64,000 nt of DNA, taken from Mesocentrotus franciscanus (Eukaryota; Echinodermata; Echinoidea; Camarodonta; Strongylocentrotidae). Position numbers and translations under genes: made by a program. This document shows positions 12,053-24,600 of this stretch, piece after piece. The notes under the pieces are model-generated. The model saw only the letters and a list, made by a program, of their open reading frames with translations. It was not told the DNA's origin and did no database searches. Each line of letters starts with the position of its first letter. The stretch's first letter is position 1. Location of the stretch: contig CP137679.1 of the NCBI GenBank assembly GCA_037976565.1, positions 25,835,547 to 25,899,546 of the forward strand, given 5' to 3'.

Positions 12053-12889
12053 ATGGCAAAATATTCAGACAACACACCTGAGAATCCCTCACCGATGGAT
12101 GCAGCCATTCAACAACAAATGAAAGAAGGTCGCTACCAGTTCACAGATGAGGAGAAGCAGGCTTTACGAGAGTGTCGCTTTGAGAGTTTCTGGTACCGGT
12201 CCCTCCCTATTGCTGCCTTTACGGGAGTGTCCACACACATGCTTGTTCAAAGAGGATTGCTGAACCCCAGCAAACGCTTCGGTTCTGTCCCCAAGGTGGC
12301 GTTCGCCTCCATGTGTGGCTACGTCATCGGCAAGATGCTGTATGTGCGGAAGTGCCGTGAGAAGTTCCTGAAGCTCCAAAACTCCCCCTTTGCAGAGATG
12401 ATGCGGAAGGGCAGAGGGGGCATGTCGCCTTCCAATTTCGGACGCATGAGTATACCGGGGTATGGCAACGATCCACCACCAGTGGAGGAAGAACTGTCTG
12501 TGGATGATACCTTCCGTCCGGACACACCTTGGAGCGGAGGACACGACCAAAAGTTGAACATGGATATAGACACCAGTCAAGTCAAAGGAATAGCCAATAC
12601 CTTCGATTCTGACCACACTATTCAACGTGAGGATGAAGCAGCCGCTTCAAAGCGTGAATTTACAGGAACCTACGATGAGCTTCGAAAGCACCACCGAGCG
12701 AAGAATGCACAGCAGTACACCCAGGTCCTCCCGGGTCATTATCAGCCTAAGTCTCCACCTGCTGCTGCTCCCCAGCAAGATCAGCCAAGGACAAGGCCGC
12801 AGCAGCCGGTCCGAGATGACTTCAGTCTTGGTGCTCGCAACAGGAATAAAATGCAAAATAAGTATGGAGATTCATTGGAGAATGAATGA
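12053..12889 (+). CDS. OCIAD1: OCIA domain-containing protein 1, single coding exon
   Basis: OCIAD1 is a small mitochondrial/endosomal membrane protein linked to respiratory complex III assembly and STAT3 signalling in vertebrates. The 278-residue product matches it from end to end: ESFWYRSLPIAAF (44-56), GSVPKVAFASMCGYVIGKML (77-96), CREKFLKLQNSPFAE, then a variable region, TYDELR and a C-terminal NKYGD. Two hydrophobic segments at about 50-70 and 80-98 form the OCIA membrane hairpin. The start has a strong ACCATGG context and lies 8 bp after a splice acceptor (CCCTTTAG), which rules out the longer upstream reading. Vertebrate genes are multi-exon; here the whole CDS is uninterrupted. AATAAA follows at 13166. 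Confidence 0.92.
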   Translation: MAKYSDNTPENPSPMDAAIQQQMKEGRYQFTDEEKQALRECRFESFWYRSLPIAAFTGVSTHMLVQRGLLNPSKRFGSVPKVAFASMCGYVIGKMLYVRKCREKFLKLQNSPFAEMMRKGRGGMSPSNFGRMSIPGYGNDPPPVEEELSVDDTFRPDTPWSGGHDQKLNMDIDTSQVKGIANTFDSDHTIQREDEAAASKREFTGTYDELRKHHRAKNAQQYTQVLPGHYQPKSPPAAAPQQDQPRTRPQQPVRDDFSLGARNRNKMQNKYGDSLENE

Positions 12890-13165
12890 TGTTCATGTTA
12901 TCAATACTGCTTTGATTTAGTACAATTCTCTGAATGAAGAGAATGAGCTTCCATCATTATATATATATACCATTTTACAACTACAAACTAAGCAAAGGCA
13001 ATTCTCACTATCGCCATTACGGTATTACCCCCAAATGCCCTGGTGTTCGACTCTTGGATGGAATTTCGAACCACTTCAGTACTTACATAGTAAATACATA
13101 CTACCGGTGTTCAGTGCATGCATGCGGCGCTCACATGATTCATGTATTATGCATGCACATTACAC

Positions 13166-13171
13166 AATAAA
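13166..13171 (+). terminator. Candidate polyadenylation signal of OCIAD1
   Basis: AATAAA 277 bp past the OCIAD1 stop is the first good signal on the plus strand in that stretch. Confidence 0.4.
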
Positions 13172-15239
13172 CGTATCCGACACACACATCAGATTCACAG
13201 TATGGCATCATATTCCAACTGACAATCCAGTTTATACAAAAAAGAAAATTGCTTACGAAAAAAAAAAGCCAAAGACGTTAGTGAAAGGTAGCACCATCCA
13301 ACTATTGCAAGGCGTATATAGACAGCTAGCCCGGTGCCTATCAGCCAGCGCCGCACTGCGCCGCACCACAAGCCCTGAAACCGGATCAGCACAGTACAGC
13401 CGCATGAAATAGACCGAAAGCGACTAAGTCACCAAGCTATCCCAGAGTGCATTGGAAATGGGGGCATGAAATTAACATCTGGGCATTTGAGGGATATTGG
13501 CGATTGAGAGAATTTATTACCTTAATTGCATCATTATCTTTGCATGTTGTCCATCAATGCAAATTTTTATCACTGGTTTTGCAGTAGTTTATGTTCATTG
13601 GCAAACTCATTATTTTGAAATGAATAGAGCTTGAAAAGGCCATTTTATTCACTATCAAATGCTTGAAATATTTGCAAGAAGATTTGAATCTACATAGATT
13701 GTTCTTGCTAGGAAACTGAAAAGGTATACATGTAGACCTGGATTTGAAGCAACTTTTCTACTATCACTGTTATTGTTATGACAGTTTATATGAGAAATCA
13801 ATGCAATCTTCCCCTAAATTTATGCTACTTTTATACTTATAGGGTATAAGGGTTCTTATAAGATCATACTTTTTGAGTTCTTAAGACATCATTATGTTTT
13901 GGATATTGTAAATGAATACAGAAAGGGTGAATGGCAAGCTGGAATTTTCTGTTCATGGCATGATGTTAATTGCAATTTTTAAAATCAAAGTCCTGATAAT
14001 GTGTACAAAGTACTACAAACTCGGTGATATTATCAATGGTGCTTAAAGGTATTCATTGGAAAATTACACTGTATATTGTGTATTGTTTTTGGAAAGATCT
14101 GTTAATGGATTGAAGCTGATATAACACACTAATGATTCAAATTAATCTAATGAAAGATCACCTTCAAAACTGCAGCTCATAGGTGAAGTGTTGTGATGTC
14201 ATATTGTACATTGAATCACAAAATGGGGAAAATCTAAGTGAAATCCAGATTATCAAGAAATTTGACTTCTGTAATCTTTACAGGGCTATGCAGCCCATTT
14301 AGCAATTCAAGAAGTTGAACGTGATTTGGGTATTATTATATTTCTTTCTGATTGCTTCCAGTTTGAAACGTGTAGAATAAAAATTAATATTAACTCTTCA
14401 AAGTAATTGAACAACAGCAGCAACAGGATTGACATTTCTTAAATTGTAACAGATAGCTTACATCCAGACTTACGAATAACATTTTCTTTTAGGGTGTTTG
14501 GAACTACATTGTACACATGTACCTACAATGCATGTAAGCTAGACTCATCTGTACCTAATCTAGAGATGTTAGTTAGTCTAATCATTGGATGTCTGGTCTG
14601 TGTAAATGATAATTTGGTTTGATAGAGAGTCAGATATATTTCTTTCCCAATCTTTCAGAAAGTGACACCAAGATTAAAATTGGTCTCAGACATTCATTAT
14701 CCAATCAGATACATGTACATACAATGTACATGTACTCTTTACAGCTTAAAGTGTTCAATAGGATAACAAGGTAATGCCTAACATCTTGGCGTCTGAACAT
14801 TAATAGAACATTAATTATGATGTGGTTACTTCCTGGGGTGTTTTACTCACTATGGTATTGAGCTGCTGTCAGTTGTTGCAGTTTGCAGAAATTAGTTCTC
14901 TTTCAAAATATCATCTCCATGTGATTCGACTAAGAACATAGTGAATGATCGGTTGTAATGTATTCGTGCCTGTAATGGAAGTATAGTTATTGCAGTTGTG
15001 ATGGAATAAAATATTGAGAAATTATGCAAGATATAATACTATATTGTACATATCTCTAGTCTAAGCATGAGATGCTTCTTTATTTGTTGTACACTCAGAA
15101 GGTTAGAACATATGACCTTTCAGCCTTAAGTGTCTAACATAAACGTCATATGAAAATTAAAACATGTTTGAAGTCTTTTTTGTCATATTTTTGTATGAAT
15201 GTATTTAATTTTACAGGATAGTGAAGGAAAGATATAAAG
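13172..15239. other. Intergenic sequence, no gene seen
   Basis: No exon with splice sites or domain content is visible. The part from about 14700 onward recurs in the same orientation at about 62600-63300, less a SINE-like insertion there. Confidence 0.5.
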
Positions 15240-17750
15240 TACATGTGCAGAAGGGAAAAGATAACGAGAGAGATAGAGTGAGAGAGAGAAAGAGGTGTGA
15301 TCTTGTGGTGAAGGGTGAGATTATGTCACTAACTCTACGAGGGAGCATAGCAAACGGGGGAAATGCATTTTTGAAGTATTGCAATTTGATATGGTAATGA
15401 ATTATAATTGCAAGTATTTAATTATCACTTTTTGCACTATTTCAACAATTTTGCTATGATGGGCAGAAGGGGGGGGGAGTTGTCAGATATTTGATGGGGG
15501 GATGAACCTCCCACCCCCGGCTATGCCTCTGGTAATAAGTGAAAGAGAGGAGGAGAGATAAAGAGAGACAGACAGACCAAACAAGAGAGAGAGAGAGAGA
15601 GAGAAAAGGAAGAAAGAGCAGACGGAGAGCGGAAAAATCTGGTAATTTTGTGGATATTTCGATAAAGGGTAAACAATTTATCCTTACCGTTTCAAATCCA
15701 TACTTTTGATTTTCATAGTTAATGGAGTCGATGAGGTTAAGAGTTTACCACTATGACTGAAGATATACAGATACAGTAAATAAACAATTGCAATGCAACT
15801 TTTTTATTACTGCTGAAAGTAGAATAGTTTATTTCATTTCATTTCCTTCAATAAAGATTTCCTGACATTTCATGGTAAAGACACTTTGATAAGACATGCA
15901 GCTATTAATACGAATCATCTCAACCAAAACAAAGCTACATTAATAAAATATTCATTAAAGATTGTCAAACAAATTCTGCATTTTCTGTTTGATCTTTGGT
16001 GCATAACTGATTTTTTCTCAAACTAGAGCAATCTGTACAAAATATTCCATATTTTTATAAGTTTATAAAAAATTGCACAAATAAAATGACCCTCTGATCT
16101 GTAACAGAAAATGCTATACACGATAAAACTATTTTGTAATATTGGTTCTAAAACCTAATATGGAATAACAAACATTGTGACACATTGATATTTCTCATTA
16201 CTGATGCATTTTACATTCATTTTGATACATGTGTAATTATTTTATACACAGAAAATATATTTTTAAAGACATTTTTAATATGATTTAGGCCCTACTACAA
16301 TTTTATAATGATATTGTTAATCTATAACAAACCATTGGACTTAAATAGAAAGACTGTGGTATAGATATCTTGGCTACCCGACCACTACCGGTTCGAGACC
16401 CTAGCTGTTTCACAAAATCTTTGTCAATGACAAGTGTCGCATTTTCTTTTTTCAATCAGCTCACCGCCAACAATTTAAATGTAACAATTTTAGGAGCTTA
16501 TATCACATATGGTAAATTATTATTGACAAGAAGTTATATGAAATGGGGCTCTGGTGTTTTAGCCTTCTTCCGAATGGAGTGCATTTCACTATTTTTAGAT
16601 GCGGTACTCGATCCCCGGGTCGACTCTCAATGAATATATATATACATGTATATTATATACATATACCTGGCGTATATAGGTACATCAATTTCCCACTCAT
16701 TTTGTTTTTGTAGTGGTACACTACAACGTCAACCCATTAACACCACTGAAACCAACCCTTGGATGTGTAATAAACTTGAACTTCAGAGCTCCTATATGAT
16801 ACTTTTTTTTGTGGGAAAAAAATTCACTTTTCAATGCAGTGAAATGTTTTGGAATGTTTTAGTTTTAAATAATTGCATCTTGGAACTGATTTCAAGTTTA
16901 TGTAGGTGCTGCTTACCTGTATTGCAAATATAGAACTTATACGCGATTACGTCTGTGCTGTGGTTATCACAATTTTCAACGGGGAATTATCAGTATTTTT
17001 CTTTTAACCCACCATAGAATAATGTGCTCATAGTCATAGAGTAATTTATTGGCGATTTTTCGGAAATAATAGATCCCATTTAAAATTATATACATTTTAA
17101 ACAAAAATGAACGAAACGAAAATCATTGGCTTATAAGATGGAAATTCAGGTTTCTCATTGACATGGTATGGTATCAATATATGGAGCTCATTGAAGCAGG
17201 GAGATGAAATTTAGCATGTAAAATCATTGGTGGATTTTTTTTAATTTTGTCGCTACTTTTTGCGTCGATTTCAGACAATTCGGAAAAATGCTTCAAAGGT
17301 ACCGTGTGCGATAGAGGAGGACAGAGAAGAGGAAAGCAGAAGAAGATAGACAAATAAATAAAAGAAGACCAAAAATATTACTATCAGGAGAAAAATCTTT
17401 CACACAATCCATAGTACCAACCTTTTGAATTTTCAACCTTTTTTTCTTTTCAAAGTCTAGCTTTCAAAAAGTGTATACTTATGTTTATGTAGTAGTCTTA
17501 TGTCTACATTGAAGATGTTGAATATTAAAATAAACGTTTAATTTTCGTATAGATATACTCTGCGTACAGGCGAGTTCACTTGGGGTAAATGAAATTAAAT
17601 AAATGTTTATATTGTTAGTAAAACAAATCATGAACAGGTAGTTTGTTATCAGGGCAAGGCGGAAGAATAAGTAAAATCAGCTGTCATCAAATACTATTAT
17701 TGAAAGACCACGTTTATAGAAAGTCTGAAAGGGCTAGCCCAAATGCATCA

Positions 17751-18620
17751 TCAAAGAAGCAAACAGGTAGATGATTTCTTGTTCTTCTTTCCAGATGGAG
17801 GTGGCGAAGAAGGCTTTTCTGGTGATATATCACTCTGCTTTGAAGATGGTTGTTCTGGAGGTGGTTGTTCTGCAGGTGGTGCTTCAGCCGTACTGTTTTG
17901 CTGCTGTGGAGGAGATGCTTGTTCATGTGGAGTGGCACTTCTCTCAACGGCTACATGAACTTCCTCGACAGGCTTGGTGTCACTTTCACTGGCATCAGCA
18001 GAAGATGATATGTCTTTTGTCTCGTTTGCCTCCGCGGCTCCTTCTTCTTTGGGCGTAGCTGTTGGTGACTGTTCTTGCCTCGTCACCTTCATTTCATCCT
18101 GTTGTTCTGCAGGTGGTGCTTCAGTCGGACTATTTTGCTGCTGTGGAGGAGATGCTTGTTCATGTGGAGTGGCACTTCTCTCAACGGCTACAGGAACTTC
18201 CTCGACACGCTTGGTGTCACTTTCACTGGCATCAGCAGAAGATGGTATGTCTTTTGTCTCGTTTGCCTCCGCGGCTCCTTCTTCTTTGGGCGTAGATGTT
18301 GGCGACTGTTCTTGCCTCGTCACCTTCATTTCATCCTGTTCGCCTGCAGGCACGAGTTGGAGCGTCGGTTCCGCATGTTCCTCGATCTTCTCGACCAGTT
18401 CATCAAACTTGTCATCATCAAAGCTTACCTGAGTGGTCTCTTTGGTGAAGTCGATGTAGAGAAGCTGGGTGAAGGTCATGCTCATTGGTCCTTCTGGTGG
18501 CCATGTCATCTCTTCAAGCAGCAGGGGAATGATGGGTTTACGGAGTGCGTCAGAGAGACTGACCTCTCTCCTGCAGTTGGCGGAGAGGGAGTACTTAGGA
18601 GTGACGCAGGAAACGACGAC
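17751..18620 (-). CDS. Last exon: end of TIR2, 79-residue repeats, CAAX tail
   Basis: The exon begins with the second half of TIR2 ([14 protein letters not shown], Glu984 as predicted NADase glutamate; then [20 protein letters not shown]). An acidic, Pro/Gln/Ser-rich tail follows, made of two 79-residue repeats starting [13 protein letters not shown] (residues 1060-1138 and 1139-1217; 237 bp period). The C-terminus is [14 protein letters not shown]: a lysine cluster and a Cys-Leu-Leu-Leu motif fitting geranylgeranyl transferase I substrates. The opposite-strand long ORFs are shadows of the repeat. Confidence 0.85.
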   Translation of the reverse strand, partial: VVVSCVTPKYSLSANCRREVSLSDALRKPIIPLLLEEMTWPPEGPMSMTFTQLLYIDFTKETTQVSFDDDKFDELVEKIEEHAEPTLQLVPAGEQDEMKVTRQEQSPTSTPKEEGAAEANETKDIPSSADASESDTKRVEEVPVAVERSATPHEQASPPQQQNSPTEAPPAEQQDEMKVTRQEQSPTATPKEEGAAEANETKDISSSADASESDTKPVEEVHVAVERSATPHEQASPPQQQNSTAEAPPAEQPPPEQPSSKQSDISPEKPSSPPPSGKKNKKSSTCLLL

Positions 18621-21600
18621 CTATCAAATAAAATTTTATATTCCTTCATCATGTTAAGATATGGAACATAATTTTTATATTTTGTTTCCTACACTGAAAT
18701 ATGCTCATGGGGGAGAAGAGAAGAGCCGTTAGGCATTGAAATTCTTGATCTGCATGCTACTGAAGCTCACGTTTCGATTAGGTGCCTTTACAATCCGAAT
18801 TGAAACTGAAGTTTGAGTCAATCGACCAGCTCTTAGCATAGATATTTAACCAGTGATCACTAGTATGTGAAATCTATGCTTATCAACAGAAGAATAGTTT
18901 TATTACCACCCCATTTCCGCGTTCTTTCGTGACACATAGCCTACGCCGTATTCTAAAGTTTGAAACTGAAACTGAAGTTTGAGTCAATCGACCAGCTCTT
19001 AGCCTAGATATTATTTTAATCAGTGATCACTAGTATGTGTAATCTATGCTTATCAACAGAAGAATAGTTTTATTACCACCCCATTTCCGCGTTCTTTCGT
19101 GACACATAGCCTACGCCGTATTCTAAAGTTTGAAACTGAAACTGAAGTTTGAGTCAATCGACCAGCTCTTAGCCTAGATATTATTTTAATCAGTGATCAC
19201 TAGTATGTGAAATCTATGCTTATCAACAGAAGAATAGTTTTATTACCACCCCATTTCCGCGTTCTTTCGCGAAACATAGCCTACGCCGTATTCTAAAGTT
19301 TTTAAAGAGGAATAGATGAAGGAGTAAGATTTATCTTTACCGTGTGGTAGAGCACTAATATCATACCTTTGCATTTCTCACTCCTTTATCAATCTTGGAG
19401 TAGAGTGGATCCCCACCACCCATTTGATTGATATCAAGCCAGCAGTTATACCCCAAACCAGTAAGACGTGAGAACAGTCCTTTAATCTCAGATTGCTTGC
19501 CCCATTGGTAAGAGATAAATACAGACGGAGCTTCCGTGGACTCCTGAAATTATTTTTGTAAAGGCAAAAGAGAAGACAAAGTAATTAATGTTGTTAAACA
19601 TGTTTAAAAAGACTGAGAAAAAGTCGATGTACATTCAAATGAAGGATACTACTATGCAAATAGTTAACTGAACCGGGAATTGAAAGCCGTTAAAGGACGT
19701 TGGTAAGTAGAACTTAGATTAAGCGACAACACTCAAGGACGAATATCAATGAAAATGCTTTATATAGGCCCAGCCCAATGAACTATCTGTCTTGCAACCA
19801 CCCGGTTATGTGGGATATTCATAATTATCTTATAAAGCCACAGCTATCTTATTCATAATAAATAAAATTTCTTACCATGGTTTGGTTCTGCTGCGCAGGT
19901 GAGCTTTTTGCTTTCTCGGATACCTTCTTAACAGTGACGGGTTTATCTTCCACCTGAGGAATCCAGTCACGGTATTCTGTATACAGAAAAACGTTTAAGT
20001 CAGGATGTGGACAGAAGATTGCTGATGAGTAATGATTGGGTTAGTTGGGTTGTCTTGTCTTTCTAGCGGGCGGTTTTAGATTTGCTGTTTCTTTTTAAGC
20101 CTTAAAACTTGGAAATTGCAGTATCATGATGAGCTTAACTAGAAACAGGCTTAAGTATTTTTTTTGCACATGCTATTAGCAAACGGTTTGTTCTCTATTT
20201 GTTCATGACAAATTATTCACATGTGTATTGGTTAAATAATGCATCTTAGAGTCTTAGACACTACAGGACAATGCATTTCTGTCTCATACCACACCATATC
20301 CACAACCTAATCATCAGTGCAAAATAGTATTATTATAAGCAATTTGGTTACGAAATTATAGTAACATGTATATCAGAAGATTTAATGGAACTATATTTTG
20401 TTCTCATACCATCGGAAATCATGCTTTCATCAGGATTTGCATGATAAGAAATCTGTCCCAAAAGTTCCGAAAACTTGGCGTCCTCCCACAATTTCTCCCC
20501 TCTCACGTATTCATTGTCGTTGTAGAACTGGATGTAGAGAAGCTGCGCAAACAGCATACTCATAGCTCCTTGAGGAGGCCACTGAGTGTGGTCTATGAGG
20601 ATGGGGATGATTGGTTTGTTCAGCAGGTTGGCAAGGTTCACCTTTATAACGAGAGAATTAGACCAAAGAAAAGAAAAGAGAAGTCAAAGACAAATTACAT
20701 TGGTCTTTAATCTAGCCAATATTTCAATTTGCCAGTATATTCTCAATAATGCGTATCATGAATAATAAAGTTCTGTGTTTACTCCTGACTCGGAGCAGAT
20801 TGTGTTCATTCCCTATGAGCACGTGAATCATGACTTTTGATGAATTTGTGTAATTTCCAACTGTTGTAAAATGGTGGCACCAGCAAGATAATCATGTTTG
20901 TCGCGTGAGTTTGTCTTGGTGGCAGCGGTGGGATATACAATATGAATAGTAAGTTCGAAGCATTAGACTCGGTCACATACCGCCTCCGACGGTTCATATT
21001 TCATGTATGGCATTAAATTTTAGAATTTACAATGCAGACTAAGCATCATCATTGGTATATACAGCCCTTTAATAAGTTTCAGGTTCTATTGAATTTAATT
21101 AATCATCTGATGACACTGTATTCCATGAGGTATTGAACTGAAAAACTGAAACCAGGCAACATTTGATGCACGATGCCACATGGCAAACTTTTCAGCGTTC
21201 TTTGTCTTACCTCCTTGTTGCAATTCTCCGAGTTTGAGTATTTCTCAGTCACCATGCAGAGTACCACTTTGGATGACCTCATACCCTGGCTGATCTTAGC
21301 AAACAACTGATCTCCGCCACCCATCTGACCAATGTCCATCCAGCAAGGAAATCCAGCCATCTCTAGGTGCTTCTTGATGGCCTTCACTTCGGGCTGGTGG
21401 TCCCATTGGTAGCTCAGGAATACTGTCGGAGGCTTCTCTGACTCATCCGGAGGCGCCTGAGGCACTAACAGTTCTGGTCAGTAGAAAGTTAATATTGATT
21501 TTAATCATACAAGTTTCTACTCGTGATGTATAGCATTATATTTAGACCATAGAAGTTCGTCGTCATATTTTCTGTACTAATAAATGGTAGATTTAGTGAA

Positions 21601-24600
21601 ACTGTCGTCTCTGGTGATCCTACGACCATTCTCATGCATACGGCGGCGGGCAGATGATCAGTACGCATATTTCTGAGCTTCCTTTCACAAATGACTGACC
21701 ACCAAAATGAAAATCAGTATATACAATCATGCACCTGCAGAAAATGTGTTGATAGGACTCTCTCTTGAATCCCTGTCTCTGTAATATATTCCATATATTC
21801 CACAAGGCCTGGGATGAATTTCTGGTAAGACTAGCTACAGAGTTTAAAAATCTCCTGGTGTTGAGGTAGGGCCTTGTTCTGAAATCAGACAATGAATTAG
21901 ATCTAGTTTCTCTAAAATTCTATCTAATCTGCAATTCAAGCTTTCGTCTGTTTCCATCAACTTTTGTTCCAGTTGAGTAGTTCTTTGGTGCATCATTCGT
22001 TGTTCATGCTGGATGGTTCTGAAGCTTTCTCGTACAAACGTTTCAAATCTTAAGTTGGCTCTTGAATCCTGAACAATATCTGAAATAAATATCAAGTTTA
22101 TTAGTTACCAATTATTACGTGTCTAGGGACATTTATACCTTGGAATAAACATACCATTCTTCACCCTCTGAAATATGAAAATCCATTTCTATCGTGTTGG
22201 TGTCAAAGGAATATTCAACGTTTATTAGAACTTCCACATTGTTTTGATGTTTCTCGAGCATGGATGTATGGCTAGGACAGACGATGAGGTAGGCCGCATT
22301 TGTATCAGGAAATATTTTTGAATGATCACTTAGAAGACCTAAATAGTTCTAGGTCGGTCTTTACTTATGTTATGAAACTGCAAATTACTACTCTCTATGT
22401 GAATCAATGTTTCGATAAAGCTAAACATCGATGAACTGTTACAGATAGTGGTCAGCAGTTTTAATGAGGATGATACTGTGTATAAGTTGGCGGACGTCTG
22501 TTTCAGAATGAGTTGAGTAAAAACCAGGAAATGCGCTTAATCTGTTAATTGGTATATTGCAAATTTTAGAAACTGTCCGACTATTGCGATTTGGATGGTT
22601 TCAGTGAGACATCTAACCCTTTGATCTTTGGAGGGCACACAACCTATATTCTGATTCCCAATCGCCAACTTAAAACAAGGACAAATCATTCAACCTGCTT
22701 CTTCTAAAGACTGCGTGATGATTTCAGCTGCATCAGTTCTTCCCATGTCTTCCAATGCACTGAGTATGGCGTAGGTGGCGTCACTGCTCTTGTGAGTCGT
22801 GTACCACTCAGCCAGGATAGCCATGGTAGGATCAGGTGACAGGGCCCAGTTGCGAATGTCTTCACCCGAGTAGCCGAGACGAACGGCCAAGAATCTCCAG
22901 TCATGCTCATGCTCGGGGTTTAACAGCTTTGAGACGTCACGTGACCATTTTGGTGCGTTGGTGATCGTCTGCAATTTGAAGAGAGTTCAAAGGTTGTTTA
23001 CTCCTTGCATGGAGAATCATGACATGAATATCAGAAAACAAAGTCAATTGTGACATTTGACCAGGGGCGGCGGAGCGATTTCCAAAGTAGGGGGGGAGCA
23101 TCAACAAGAAAGGACACTTTCTGGAGAAAAAAGGGCACCTAGAAAGGGAAATCTCAAAGCGAAAATATACAATTTTTTAGACATTGGTTTATACCCCTAC
23201 ATTGCGATTTGCGATTACATTATCAGGGATGATTTCAATATTTGTTTCTCTTTATACAACATACACGATATTGCTTAAGCATCATACTTTGCAGTTGGGT
23301 GTGATGGTCTGAAAATTCATTTGCGAGCGAGGAAAATTTTAAAGATTTTTGAGGTCGCAGTGCGAAAAATTACATTTTATAAAGAGGAAATAAAAAAACC
23401 CAATCCTGATGGGGTTATAAGCACATTCTCATAACGGAAGACTGAAAAGACCTTTGATAAGTAACATAATTATATCATCTATAAATGCGTGTAAAGCGAG
23501 CGAGCTTTGGGGAAAATTGCTCTAAGTCGCTTGAAATTCGGGGCACGTTTAATGATGAGAGGATAATGGGACCCTTATCGAAAAGGATAAGACAATATTA
23601 GAGAAGAAAAGGAGCAAGTGTAAAAGTAACAAAGGATAGGTAAAAATGGGGCACTTCTTTCACCTTAAGAAAAGACACTCACCAGGAATGAAAAAAGGGC
23701 ACTTATGAGAATGGGAAACGGGCATTTTTCGACGTAAAAGGGGCACCCATCAGATTTTGATAGGGGCATTTATAAGAGGTGAAAAAGGGGACATTTATGA
23801 AAAGGAGATAGGTCCCTTATCAGAAAGGAAAAGGGGCACTTATCATTATTAAAAGGGAAATTATCAGAGGTGAAAAGGGGCACTGACCAGATTTGAAAAG
23901 GGCACTTATGAGAATGGAAAATGGACACCTAATGCAAAGGAAAAAGGAAACTAGTCGATGGAAAAGGGGCACGTTTCAGAATAAAAGGGGCACTTATCAG
24001 AGGTGAAAAGGGGAAGGGGCACTTTTACAAATTGATAGGAGCACTTGTCAAAGTAAAAGGGGCACTTCTTACAAAGTTAAATGGGCACTTTAAGGGTTCT
24101 TGAAAAAGGGGTGGCGCTGTGTCCCCTGGCCCCCCCCCCCCCGGAGCGCCGCCTCTGTCTTTGACACATCAGCACAAATTAATTTGATATGACTCAATTG
24201 GAGCTACAAGTCTTTAAGAGAAGGAAACGTTTTATCATCAAAACCTTTAATTACCTTGTGGTCAATCTCCTCCACTTTCACCACCGTCTCATCCACGACT
24301 TCCTTCAGCTCATCAAGTCTCTCACCCTGCTCATTGACCTCGTTTTTCACGTTCTGAATCTCGTCACCATGCTGGGCCACGGTCTCGTCGATTCTTGTGA
24401 CGTCGTTTTCCGTGTTCGTCACGCGAGAATCCAAGTTGTCGATGTCTTCTCGCTGTTCTGCCACTTCTTCACTGAGGCCATGAAGACTAAAAATGGGATT
24501 CAAAGGTGTATGTCATGATAACCGCTTTTTCTAAATTCCTTGGAAGCTGCTGCACTCTCTATAGCACGGCAGATAAAAGTACATTTAACTGTCTTTCTGA

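Noticed and set aside
16600..16640. CCCGGGTCGAC resembling a cloning polylinker
   Set aside because: The same motif occurs in the diverged right arm near 57427, so it is genomic, not vector.
18075..18671. Long ORFs opposite the last TIR exon (also 55445-56218)
   Set aside because: They mirror the repetitive GC-richer coding strand, have no domain content and no splice context; shadows.
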